Positions 1 through 8,599 of a DNA stretch of 39,496 bases are shown here, piece by piece. Each line of letters starts with the position of its first letter. The first letter of the stretch is position 1. The position numbers and the translations under genes were made by a program. Origin of the DNA: OLB6 sp964525565 (lineage in GTDB: Bacteria > Bacteroidota > Ignavibacteria > Kapaibacteriales > Kapaibacteriaceae); the NCBI GenBank assembly GCA_964525565.1, contig CAZGHI010000021.1, positions 1 to 39,496 on the forward strand, read 5' to 3'. Below the pieces are notes generated by a model. That model saw only the letters and a list, made by a program, of their open reading frames with translations. It did not search any database and was not told the origin of the DNA.

Positions 1-145
1 AATGTGGGTTGAAGTTATAGAACACAATGACAACATTTTTAAAGGACTTTTAAGGAACGATGCAATTGAACTTGAAGGACTAAACGAGGGTAAGACAATT
101 TATTATCATTCAAACGACATGTACGACATAGACAGTGGAAAGTAA
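1..145 (+). CDS. DUF2314-like protein, C-terminal fragment
   Basis: Reading from base 2, 47 codons end in TAA at 143-145; the gene continues upstream of the window. The peptide contains MWVEV, then LLRNDAIELEGL, EGKTIYYH and YDIDSG. This resembles the C-terminal half of DUF2314 (YegJ-type) proteins as I know them, which have an MWVEV strand, a G-L-x-N-D/E turn and a final D-x-Y-D-x-D type end. Function is unknown in that family. The fragment is clearly more AT-rich than the rest of the window, which suggests a different origin. No partner gene is visible on this side. The ATG at base 2 is probably internal, because the family normally has sequence before it. Confidence 0.5.
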   Translation, partial: MWVEVIEHNDNIFKGLLRNDAIELEGLNEGKTIYYHSNDMYDIDSGK

Positions 146-384
146 CGCCCATATACAAAACGGCATCTGCCAACATGGGTTTTGCGTCAGGCGGGATAAC
201 GTGCTTCTATTGACAGTTTTGTGGATAACTGAAGTGCCGTTCTACGTGTCGAGTGTAGTGCTAAAAAGCCCGCCCGAACGCAAAGCCGAAAAACGCATCG
301 AGCATACCGGACTGAGGTGGTTGTTTGCAGTTCCGCATATTCTCACTGCACAACGAACGGGTGTCATGAAACACACGTTATGCA
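143..384. repeat. repeat-like, possibly attC/gene-cassette-like non-coding stretch
   Basis: The stretch between the DUF2314-like stop and the DUF5686 stop has no convincing gene; an open frame at 135-392 has no family resemblance and I take it as spurious. It holds nested inverted repeats. TAACG at 143-147 is matched by CGTTA at 376-380. CAAAAC near 154-159 pairs with GTTTTG near 179-184, around a GGCA/TGCC hairpin. At the far end TGCACAACG (348-356) faces CGTTATGCA with one mismatch, with GTGT (361-364) and ACAC (371-374) between them. Terminal GTTATGC/GCACAAC-type boxes are reminiscent of integron attC sites, but at about 240 bp the whole element is longer than standard attC sites. The identification is an inference. 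Confidence 0.3.
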
Positions 385-388
385 TCGC

Positions 389-2824
389 TTAAAAGAGCGG
401 ACTACTTAGAGTAACAGACCACCCGAAAGTACCCGTGTTGCCTAAGCCCCCTACCGGCCACATTGCATCGAATCGGAGGTGAGCCAGATCGCTGATGAAC
501 GTTGGTATTCGAGCCAAGGCAAACCCTGCTTCCATATAGGGCGTTGTTGTATTCTGCCATACGGTAACCATGTCCGTTTGTCGAGACCCCCTCGTTATCC
601 CTGCACCATATACTGCTATAAGGTCTATACCCCTGGCGTTAGAGAATGTTGGGATTCCAAGTGCTCGCCACCAAATATCCGTGAAATTGTGTTCTGCATG
701 GAATACCAGGGCGGTATGTCCGCCGTATCGGTTTACCGACACAGTAGCCAACTCAGTAAGGGTACTAAGCGCCGGATATCTTCGGAGCAGGCTGAACTGA
801 TATTGTAGTGGTGCCCAGTCTGTTAACACGGTACCATAGGTAACATCGGCATTGAAGAACATGGGTTTGTAACCGGTGGAAAATGTCGCCAACCGCAGGC
901 TCATGGATGCACTGGCAGTTGCAAACTGGCGATTGCTGACTGTTTCCCTGCCCACAATAGCCCCTAGTGTTCCTGAAATCCAACGCTCGTCGCCGAAAAA
1001 CTCTTCCAGAAAACTCTGTTTGTTGAGTTGCATTTCCAGTCGTAGCGTTTGATAGTTTCCTGCATCTGCCAATAACTGTTCGCGATGTGTTGGGGCAACA
1101 ATCGTGTTGTTCACATTACGGGCCACTTCCGCAGTGAGCGCAGCTTTCATGCGGCCGGTGGCAACGTGAATGCCTGCATTCCATCCTTCTTTTCTGTAAT
1201 AGTCTTGATACTCCATGAAGAGCAGATCATTCACATTCATCCAACCGGGTTTGCCCAGTATGGAACGCTGGGGTTGTATGGTTGCGTAGGTGCTGAACAC
1301 GTTACCGAATAGGGAAGCATCGGCTACGTCTCCACTGAACAATGTGGACTGCAGTCCGATATTACCGGCAACGGTGTTATTCTGTCCCCACAGTCCTGTA
1401 AGTGTTAACGATACTGGCGTGTACACGAACTCCAACTCGCCCCCAAACGCCCAGCCGGTAATCGTTGTTCGCGTTAACAGCGGGAGCACATTCATACCTA
1501 CCGGTCCAATGTCCACAAGTCCAATGCGCTCTTTTGTATCGCCTGAGCGGGGCGTTCTGTTGGCAATGATACTATCTGCAGCGCGGTACGCCTCCTTTTC
1601 TTCGTCGCTCATTTCGGCATATGCATGATTATCCCAAAAATCGGGTCTCGAGCTATCCGCATCATTAGCAACTGTTACGTGTTTTGCCCTACCGCGTGTT
1701 CTAATGGTTACGCCTGACGTTTGAGCGGTTACACCGCGAACAGTAGTATCGGATGGAGGACGCAGTAGCGAGTCTGCAATTGGCACATTGGCCTCTGCAT
1801 TCGTTACGTATGCTTCTATGGAAAGCTTGCCTTTGAACTCTGCAAGCCCGGTAATAACAGCCACCGAGGCTTCTCCGCTGATGTTCTGATACATTGGCAC
1901 CCAAATGCCGTTGTCTGCTTGCTCGTACTTCTGCGAATACTTCAATCTTTTTACAAATGGAAACGCAGTTTCGGCAGTTGTCGTAAACTCTGCTGCAATG
2001 GTTTGGTATGAGCTGTCAATGATGCTCAAGGTGCCTTCGAATCCGGGAAACAAGCGTGAACGGGGCTCAAACTCCAGCTCATATACTAACGCCTTGCCCA
2101 TGGCCTTGCGGTTCACAATGCGATAGGTGTACATATCGGGCGCACCTTCGCCCAGTGGTGTAATTAGACGTGTGTTCATAATGCGCAGCTCCGGACGTGT
2201 AATGTCCAGAAAATCGTCGAACACCCCCAGATTGTTCGCTGCCGGAATGTTCCGCGTTTGTCGTCGTTGTTCGATATGAACGCGCTTTTCGCGTTCCGGA
2301 TATCGCCGGTAGTACACCTTTGATATCGTTTCTGTGATGCTTTCCCGTGGCTGTTGTTCTTGTCCCATGTTTGGTACGTCCAGAACCACCTTCATCTTAG
2401 AATAGGTTGTACTAATCAGCGTGGTTAAACGTTGGTCGTTCTCTTTTGCGCGGGCTATAGCTCTACGCACAACTTCCATGGGTTCAATATCTGCCGTTAC
2501 CTGCACAACATTCTTGGTAACACCTGTAGGAGTAAGTGCAATAGCGAGATCTTTTCCGGGTTGAGCCGGTATTGTTGTGTCGGCATACCCTATGCTACGA
2601 ACGGTAAGAACAGTCATTCCCGGATCGAGTGGCAAACGAAACGTTCCGTTGCTGCGGGTATAGGTACCACGCGTTGTGTTTACGACTCGAATCGAGGCCC
2701 CCCCCAGGGGAGCACCCGTTTGTGCATCCCGCACCGAACCGGTTTGAACAGTTTGTGCAGATACGATTCCACTCACCGGCAGAAGCAACATCGCACAAAT
2801 CCACTGCCTATAGTGCTTTAACAT
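389..2824 (-). CDS. DUF5686 / carboxypeptidase-regulatory-like outer-membrane protein
   Basis: 811 aa. A signal peptide covers about residues 1-23 (ending SGIVSAQ). A carboxypeptidase-D regulatory-like beta-sandwich follows at about 27-105 (DAQTGAPLGGASI, SNGTFRL, TVRSIGY), the plug-like domain typical of Bacteroidota surface proteins. From about 110 (EPMEVVRRAIARAKEN) the protein matches DUF5686, a large family of predicted outer-membrane barrels of unknown role. It ends in Phe (SSPLF), as expected for a BAM-targeted barrel. The ATG at 2824 lies inside the 3' end of the upstream oxidoreductase gene, a 17 bp overlap, so the two are probably translationally coupled. An eight-base G run (2698-2705, C on the plus strand) near codon 40 could slip and shut the gene off. 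Family confident, function unknown. Confidence 0.8.
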   Translation of the reverse strand: MLKHYRQWICAMLLLPVSGIVSAQTVQTGSVRDAQTGAPLGGASIRVVNTTRGTYTRSNGTFRLPLDPGMTVLTVRSIGYADTTIPAQPGKDLAIALTPTGVTKNVVQVTADIEPMEVVRRAIARAKENDQRLTTLISTTYSKMKVVLDVPNMGQEQQPRESITETISKVYYRRYPEREKRVHIEQRRQTRNIPAANNLGVFDDFLDITRPELRIMNTRLITPLGEGAPDMYTYRIVNRKAMGKALVYELEFEPRSRLFPGFEGTLSIIDSSYQTIAAEFTTTAETAFPFVKRLKYSQKYEQADNGIWVPMYQNISGEASVAVITGLAEFKGKLSIEAYVTNAEANVPIADSLLRPPSDTTVRGVTAQTSGVTIRTRGRAKHVTVANDADSSRPDFWDNHAYAEMSDEEKEAYRAADSIIANRTPRSGDTKERIGLVDIGPVGMNVLPLLTRTTITGWAFGGELEFVYTPVSLTLTGLWGQNNTVAGNIGLQSTLFSGDVADASLFGNVFSTYATIQPQRSILGKPGWMNVNDLLFMEYQDYYRKEGWNAGIHVATGRMKAALTAEVARNVNNTIVAPTHREQLLADAGNYQTLRLEMQLNKQSFLEEFFGDERWISGTLGAIVGRETVSNRQFATASASMSLRLATFSTGYKPMFFNADVTYGTVLTDWAPLQYQFSLLRRYPALSTLTELATVSVNRYGGHTALVFHAEHNFTDIWWRALGIPTFSNARGIDLIAVYGAGITRGSRQTDMVTVWQNTTTPYMEAGFALARIPTFISDLAHLRFDAMWPVGGLGNTGTFGWSVTLSSPLF
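2698..2705 (-). repeat. G8 homopolymer tract in the DUF5686 gene
   Basis: Eight consecutive C on the plus strand, so G8 in the coding strand, encode the Gly-Gly of PLGGASI near codon 40. A one-base slip would stop translation shortly after the signal peptide. Confidence 0.9.
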
Positions 2825-3494
2825 CTTCCTTACCTCTGTCGCGTTGTTCCACTACCTGAACGATCTTCCAACCAAGCGCACCTTCCAGGCTATAACGCTG
2901 CGATACACCTATAAGCAAGGCACTCATTCGCTCCAGCGTTCTGCTCAGAATCAGTCCGCCAACGTACCACGGACGGAACCCCATGGCACGTATCATCTCT
3001 TCTACTACGTGCGCTGCATCGCGATGATCAGAGGCCACAAAGGTGTCGAACACGGGCGGCGATGTGTGCGGCACATCAAATGCTGCCGCCGATAGTGAGT
3101 TGAATGCCTTTACAACTCGAGCATGGGGCATAAGCGCACATAGGTGTTCTGCAGCACTTTCATCATGCGGCGTTACAACATCATCCAGCGTAAGAGTCAG
3201 CGGGTTGGTGATACTCACAACAATGCGGTTACCAACAATGGCACCGATACGTTCGGCAATCTCCTGTTCAACAACGTATGGTACAGCCAAAATCAAAATC
3301 TCCGAAGCATCAACGGCGGACTCTACCGATGCATGGATGGACGTGTTGGGCAGTTGCGTTTCCGGATGAACGGTGGCATTGCTGTCGAACACATGAACGC
3401 GATAGCCAACACTTGCCAAGCGTTCAAGCAGTCGTGAGCCCATGGTTCCAGCACCACCGATTATTCCTACATTTGGAGTATTCGTAGTAATCAT
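2808..3494 (-). CDS. NADPH:F420-reductase-like / NAD(P)-binding oxidoreductase
   Basis: 228 aa from the ATG at 3494. The frame is open further upstream, but that extension has no family resemblance and would run into the divergent gene. The N-terminus is a Rossmann fold with VGIIGGAGTMGSRL (about residues 9-22), followed by VFDSN at the end of strand two. ILILAVPY, VSITNPLTL and VVKAFNSLSA are the conserved blocks of the F420-dependent NADP oxidoreductase family (Pfam F420_oxidored). Members reduce F420 or unknown substrates with NADPH; many bacterial members have no known substrate. No F420 biosynthesis genes are visible here. The 3' end overlaps the DUF5686 start by 17 bp. The 5' end is 34 bp from the divergent haem/copper protein gene, so any promoters must overlap. 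Confidence 0.75.
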   Translation of the reverse strand: MITTNTPNVGIIGGAGTMGSRLLERLASVGYRVHVFDSNATVHPETQLPNTSIHASVESAVDASEILILAVPYVVEQEIAERIGAIVGNRIVVSITNPLTLTLDDVVTPHDESAAEHLCALMPHARVVKAFNSLSAAAFDVPHTSPPVFDTFVASDHRDAAHVVEEMIRAMGFRPWYVGGLILSRTLERMSALLIGVSQRYSLEGALGWKIVQVVEQRDRGKEDVKAL

Positions 3495-3528
3495 AATTGT
3501 TGCAATATCGGGTATCCGGAATAACACT

Positions 3529-5109
3529 ATGAAAATCGTCGGTTGTTTTATTGCGCCACTAATGCTCTGTTTGGTTACTACACCTGATTTGCGCACCCAG
3601 ACCGTACCCACATGGTCCGGAGAGATTGCCCCGATTATCTTTAGTAAGTGCACCCCGTGCCATCGAGGTGGCGAGATTGCTCCATTTCCATTAGAAACAT
3701 ATAACGATGTCGCCGCCCGTGCTTCGATGATTGCTGCTGTTACGTCATCGCGCTACATGCCACCATGGAAACCCGATCATACTTGGGGATCGTTCCTGGG
3801 CGATCGTTCGCTTACCAACGAACAGATACAGGCCATTCAGGACTGGGTAGCGGCGGGTTCTCCGCCGGGAAATCTGGCCGAGGCACCGCAGCCCCCTGTG
3901 TTTCCCGACGGTTCACAACTAGGCATTCCAGACCTTGTACTGGAGATGAGCGAACCGTGGACCGTAAAAGGCAATAGTCGCGATGTGTATCGCTACTTCG
4001 TGCTTCCAACGAATCTCCTCGAAGACAAAACTATTCGTGCGCTGGAGTTTCGTCCCGGCAATGCACAGGTTGTTCATCATGTTTTATACTTCTTGGATAC
4101 AACAGGCACAGCGCGAATGCGCGATGCGGATGATCCTGAGCCGGGATACAGCGGGTTTGGCGACCCCGGTTTCGAAAGCTCTGCATCATACTTGGGCTGG
4201 GTTCCCGGGTCTCAGATGCGCTTCTATCCGGATGGTATCGGCGCACGCATGTTTAAGGGTAGCGACCTTGTTGTTCAGGTTCACTATGCACCGTCAGCAA
4301 TCGAACAAACCGACCGTTCCAAGGTGAACGTGTTCTTTAGTACTAATGCGGACCCCAGAGTGATACAAGAGTTCGCCCTCTCTCCACGAAATCTTCGCTC
4401 CGGCTCTTTTGTGCTGCCACCCAACACCACACCAACATTCACCACCGAATACACTGTTCCACTTGATGTAAGCATCATTGCCGTGGCTCCACACATGCAC
4501 TTGCTTGGAACAGCGGCACGGGCTTATGCAGTACCACCGGTCGGCGATACCATACCTCTGGTTCGCATTCGCGAATGGGACTTTAACTGGCAAGGAAGTT
4601 ATGCTTTTAAAAACCCTGTGCGGGTTCCACGTAACTCTAAGCTTATTTATGAAGCAACGTATGACAACACGGTAAATAACCCGTTGAATCCAAACACGCC
4701 TCCGCGAACAGTGCGCTGGGGAGAGGCAACTACCGACGAAATGCTGCTCTGTTACTTCCACTGGCTGCCCTACCAACCCGGCGACGAAATGATATCCATG
4801 GAAACCCAGACGCCATCGGATGTTAGCGAGTCACCGATGTCCGACTCACACCTCTCTCTGCTCCTTTCACCGAACCCAGCATCCGAAAACGTGCAAGTGC
4901 AGCTTGCGCTCAATTCAGCAGCGGACGTAACCATAATACTTACCACTCCCATTGGCGAACCCTTAATTACCTACTACTCCGACACACACTTCCACCAAGG
5001 GCTGCACACCTTTCCCATCCGGACCGACAGGTTAGCCAGCGGTGCATATGTTGTTGTTGTGATGTGTAAAGGGGCTGTGGTCTCCGCCCCATTGCGCATC
5101 GTGCACTAG
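3529..5109 (+). CDS. secreted c-haem / copper type II monooxygenase-like protein with T9SS domain
   Basis: 526 aa from the ATG at 3529, chosen because it begins a good signal peptide (MKIVGCFIAPLMLCLV). A small haem module follows with CTPCH (41-45) and a possible axial Met in RYMPPWKP (about 77). After a linker, the sequence resembles copper type II ascorbate-dependent monooxygenases: HH (183-184) in QVVHHVLYF, a HMH motif in APHMHLLG, and TTDEMLLCYFHW with a candidate Met copper ligand. These are the usual CuH/CuM ligand signatures. The last ~85 residues (LLLSPNPASENVQV to the end) are a T9SS type A sorting domain, so the protein should be exported to the cell surface or outside. Substrate unknown. 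The stop shares CTAG with the convergent antiporter stop. Confidence 0.75.
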   Translation: MKIVGCFIAPLMLCLVTTPDLRTQTVPTWSGEIAPIIFSKCTPCHRGGEIAPFPLETYNDVAARASMIAAVTSSRYMPPWKPDHTWGSFLGDRSLTNEQIQAIQDWVAAGSPPGNLAEAPQPPVFPDGSQLGIPDLVLEMSEPWTVKGNSRDVYRYFVLPTNLLEDKTIRALEFRPGNAQVVHHVLYFLDTTGTARMRDADDPEPGYSGFGDPGFESSASYLGWVPGSQMRFYPDGIGARMFKGSDLVVQVHYAPSAIEQTDRSKVNVFFSTNADPRVIQEFALSPRNLRSGSFVLPPNTTPTFTTEYTVPLDVSIIAVAPHMHLLGTAARAYAVPPVGDTIPLVRIREWDFNWQGSYAFKNPVRVPRNSKLIYEATYDNTVNNPLNPNTPPRTVRWGEATTDEMLLCYFHWLPYQPGDEMISMETQTPSDVSESPMSDSHLSLLLSPNPASENVQVQLALNSAADVTIILTTPIGEPLITYYSDTHFHQGLHTFPIRTDRLASGAYVVVVMCKGAVVSAPLRIVH

Positions 5110-6310
5110 ACTTGGGTCTCAGCTTGTACAGGCTTATCAAAAAAGTCTGCAATCTTCGGCGCCAGATTTACGAGGGCAGGAGTAATAACGAGCGTAGCGA
5201 TAATGCAGACCAGAATGTTTTGGTAGATGGCATCGGAGAGGATACCGTTGGTAAGACCCGTAGTTGCTATCAAAAATGAAAATTCACCGATCTCAGCCAG
5301 GATTACGCCCGACATTATGGCTACACGTTTCTTTACTCCTATCACCTGCAACAACACGCTTACAATAAAAGCATTAACAATTATCACAACAATTGCCGAC
5401 AGAAGGTTAACGTGCAGCCATTCCACATTGATGTGGAGGAGCATCCCTATTGACATAAAGAATACACTTGTAAAAGCATCGCGAAATGGTGCCATCACGC
5501 GTTCAATGTATTTGGACTCTTCACTGCCAGCANNNNNNNNNNNNNNNNGGCCAGAAATGCGCCTAGTGCCAACGACATGCCAAGCTCCTGCGTGATGTAG
5601 GCCGCACCAAAACAAAGCCCCAATGCACCTAGCACAAGAACCTCTGCCGACTCTGTTCTGGTAACAAACCGAACCAGGCGCGGTAGTACCAAACGAAGCA
5701 GTGCCACAAGCAGAACAATAATTCCTATGAGCGTGCCGATTTTAACAACAATTGCTACGGCCGATACATCAGCCCCGGGACTTAACAGAGTTACTACAAT
5801 CATCATCGGAACAATGATGATGTCTTGAAATACTAATACACCCAGCACGGCCTTTCCATGTGCCGTAAATACTTCTCCGCGATCACTAAGCAACTTCATA
5901 CAAAAAGCTGTGCTGCTCAACGAAAACGCCATTCCAATCACTATCACAGCCTGCAGTGTTAAACCATAGCCGGTGAGCAGAGAAACAAGCCACGCACCAA
6001 ATGCGATTGCTACCGAACATATTAGCACTTGCAATGTTCCACCCAAGAGCACGATTCTGCTTCGCTCAATCAGATCGTCGAGCGAAAATTCCAAGCCGAT
6101 AGTAAACAACAACATGGTTACGCCAAGCTCGGCCATGCTCGGTACAAGCTCGTCATTCTGCACATAGTCCAACACCATAGGTCCCAGAATAACGCCGGCA
6201 GCAATGAGACCAATGATTGGCGGTAGGTTGATTTTCCGAAAGAGCAGAATAACTGCAACAGCCGTGATACACAACACAACGAGTTCGTCAACAAACTCGA
6301 GGTGCGGCAT
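5106..6310 (-). CDS. CPA2 family cation/proton antiporter (interrupted by N gap)
   Basis: About 400 aa with many hydrophobic helices. The N-terminal part has LPPIIGLIAAGVILGP, MLLFTIGLEF, FSLSSTAFCMKLLSDRG, HGKAVLGVLVFQDIIIVP and MSLALGAFLA, all typical of the Na+/H+ exchanger domain of KefB/CPA2 antiporters. After the gap, AGSEESKYIERVMAPFRDAF and FFMSIGML continue the same family. The two halves lie in different frames because the 16-base N run (5533-5548) has the wrong length; family spacing favours 11, 14 or 17 bases. No RCK/TrkA regulatory domain follows the last helix; the protein ends about 15 residues after it. The start is 2 bp downstream of the yggS stop, so the two are cotranscribed. 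It exchanges K+ or Na+ for H+ at the inner membrane. Confidence 0.85.
5533..5548. other. assembly gap (16 N) in antiporter gene
   Basis: The frames on the two sides differ. The missing length must be 2 modulo 3 to join ...GAFLA to AGSEESKY..., so 16 cannot be correct. Confidence 0.95.
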
Positions 6311-6312
6311 GG

Positions 6313-6999
6313 TTAACGTCCTCCGAAAATTGCTGATCCTACTCTAATCATAGTGGACCCTTCGGCCACAGCCCACTCTAAGTCTGTGGACATACCCATA
6401 CTTAGTTCGAATGCGCTGGTCGGAGCCAAGCCTCGTTCAATGGCTGTATCACGAATAGTACGAAGCAAGGCAAAGCCTTTGCGTACGGTAGCTTCGTCGG
6501 TAGAAAGTGCGCCCACCGTCATAAATCCGCGGACATGTAAACGTTTCGTTTTTGAAATGTGCTCTAACAATGGCTCGACCTGGTCGGGTGCACATCCATG
6601 CTTAGTTGCTTCTCCGGATGTGTTTACTTCCACCATAATGTCAAGGTGACGGTTGATGTTAACACATGCTTTGTCTAACTCATCCACAAGACTCACTCTG
6701 TCCACGCTCTGCACGCACGTTACAACCTTAACGCAATCCTTTACTTTGTTGGTTTGCAGTGCACCAATAAAGTGCCACACAACATCAACATCCTTAAGCT
6801 GCTGAGCTTTTAAAATCAGCTCTTGCACTTTGTTTTCCCCGCACAGGTGCAGTCCTGCCTGCACTGCCTCGCGGATTTCAGCCGGTGTTTGGTCTTTCGT
6901 TGCCAGAAGCACTCTCATGTCGCCCAGTTCCCGTCCGTTCTGCTCGCAAGCAACATGAAGTCGTTGCATCAATATGCGAATGTTGGTTTGAATGCTCAT
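6313..6999 (-). CDS. yggS: YggS family PLP-binding protein (PLP homeostasis)
   Basis: 228 aa from the ATG at 6999 (MSIQTNIRI). The frame is open upstream for 11 more codons but those do not fit the family. It is an alanine-racemase-like TIM barrel that binds pyridoxal 5'-phosphate. Signature blocks are the PLP lysine in LLATKDQTP, LCGENKVQE, WHFIGALQTNK, MVEVNTSGE, GFMTVGA and ELSMGMSTDLEWAVAEGSTMIRVGSAIFG. The usual block around the lysine reads VSKTxP; here it is ATKDQTP, a mild variation. The family balances PLP and amino-acid pools and has no known enzymatic turnover. It is the first gene of a two-gene unit with the antiporter (2 bp gap). Confidence 0.93.
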   Translation of the reverse strand: MSIQTNIRILMQRLHVACEQNGRELGDMRVLLATKDQTPAEIREAVQAGLHLCGENKVQELILKAQQLKDVDVVWHFIGALQTNKVKDCVKVVTCVQSVDRVSLVDELDKACVNINRHLDIMVEVNTSGEATKHGCAPDQVEPLLEHISKTKRLHVRGFMTVGALSTDEATVRKGFALLRTIRDTAIERGLAPTSAFELSMGMSTDLEWAVAEGSTMIRVGSAIFGGR

Positions 7000-7090
7000 G
7001 AGGCGAAGATACATTGTACACCTCGATTTCAAACGGAGTGTTTCTCGATAGTGTATAAGGTTCTAGCGTAGTCGTAGAATATATTCGCCA

Positions 7091-8595
7091 ATGCGAACAT
7101 TTATCCTTCGGTTTCTCGACGCTGTCGAGCGTATTGGCAATAAGCTGCCAGACCCCGTAACACTTTTCCTCATCGCAGCGGCGTTGGTTGTTGGCACATC
7201 GTGGCTGTTCAGCTTTCTCGGGGTATCGGTTGTTCATCCCGGCACGAAGGAGGTCATCTCGGTTGTGAACCTGTTATCTGCCGACGGGCTGCGCCGGATG
7301 TTTACCGATGCGGTAAAAAACTTCACCGAATTCCCGCCATTGGGATTGGTGTTAGTCACGATGATTGGCATCTCGGTGGCAGAGCGAGGAGGTTTTATCA
7401 CGGCTGCATTGCGAACTACGGTTCATATGGTTCCACGTTCAATGCTAACCGCAGCTATCGTGTTTGCGGGAATCAGTTCCTCCATAGCAGCAGATGCCGG
7501 CTATATCGTACTTGTTCCTCTCGGTGCTGCCATCTTTGCTGCAGTGGGCAGGCATCCGCTTGCCGGTTTGTCGGCAGCTTTTGCAGGAGTAGCGGGTGGT
7601 TTTAGTGCCAATCTTTCAATTACATCGCTAGATCCGCTACTGAGTGGTTTAACAGAAAAAGCCGCACAGTTAATTGACCCCGCATACACCGTTAGCGCTG
7701 CCAGCAACTGGTATTTTATGATTGCATCAACATTTGTGATTACCATTATTGGCACGTTGGTATGTGAGACGATGGTAGAAAAACGGCTTGGTGTGTGGAA
7801 GACTTCGGCCGATTCTTCTGCTACGATGCAACAACCTCTGAATTCCACCGAAAAACGAGCACTCCTTGCTGCAATCGTAACGTTCTTCATCGGCATCGGC
7901 ATCCTTGCTGCAATCTCAGCGCCCGAAGATGCCATCCTACGTGATGAGGCGGGTACACTTAAGCCCCTTGAAAAGAGCATCGTTGTGGTACTCATGCTTC
8001 TGTTCCTAATTAGTGGTATTGTCTATGCGGCCATGACTAAAACCGTACGATCCGATAAAGACATTGCTGCAATGGCAAACGACGGCATGGCAACAATGGG
8101 CAGCTACATCGTGCTCAGCTTTGTTATGGCACAGTTCATCAGCTACTTCGGTTGGTCGCACCTTGGCATCGTCACGGCGGTGAATGGCGCAGCTTTTTTA
8201 CAGTCACTGAACATTCAAGGCCCCTTCCTTCTCGCTTCTTTTATTGTTGTTGCAGCACTCATAAATCTTCTGGTGGCCAGCGCCTCGGCAAAGTGGGCAA
8301 TCATGGCACCGGTATTTGTACCAATGTTTATGCTTATCGGCATCAGCCCTGCGGCAACACAATTGGCTTTTCGTATCGGCGACTCATCAACAAACATGAT
8401 TGCANNNNNNNNNNNNNNNNNNNNNNNNTTGTGGCGATGCAACGATATCACCGCCAGGCCTCGATGGGCACACTGCTCAGCCTTATGCTGCCATACTCCT
8501 TTTCGTTTTTGGTAGTATGGACCCTGTTTATGTTGGTGTGGATGACTCTTGGCATTCCCCTCGGACCCGACGCTGCAGTGTTGATGCAACCATAA
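7091..8595 (+). CDS. AbgT family transporter (p-aminobenzoyl-glutamate/drug efflux type), interrupted by N gap
   Basis: About 501 aa. The start at 7091 gives LDAVERIGNKLPDPVTLFLIAAALV, the typical AbgT N-terminus. Further blocks are EFPPLGLVLVTMIGISVAERGG, SSIAADAGYIVLVPLGA, AFAGVAGGFSANL, SASAKWAIMAPVFVPM and RIGDSSTNMIA before the gap, then VAMQRYHRQASMGTLLSLMLPYS and LGIPLGP after it. The family imports p-aminobenzoyl-glutamate or exports sulfonamide-type antifolates, driven by proton motive force. The 24-base N run (8405-8428) leaves the two sides out of frame. A 25-base gap would restore nine residues, the expected length of the P-x-x-P-Y-F-type stretch. It is divergent from yggS with 91 bp between. 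The specific substrate cannot be told from sequence. Confidence 0.9.
8405..8428. other. assembly gap (24 N) in abgT-family gene
   Basis: The missing length must be 1 modulo 3 to join SSTNMIA to VAMQRY. A 25-base gap fits the family's spacing, so the N count is probably one short. Confidence 0.95.
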
Positions 8596-8599
8596 GCGG

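Noticed and set aside
135..392. 85 aa open frame after the DUF2314-like gene
   Set aside because: It begins inside the preceding coding end, has no family resemblance, and lies over the nested inverted repeats.
5106..6310. Antiporter as a frameshifted pseudogene
   Set aside because: Both halves are well conserved and the break sits exactly at an N run with the wrong length.
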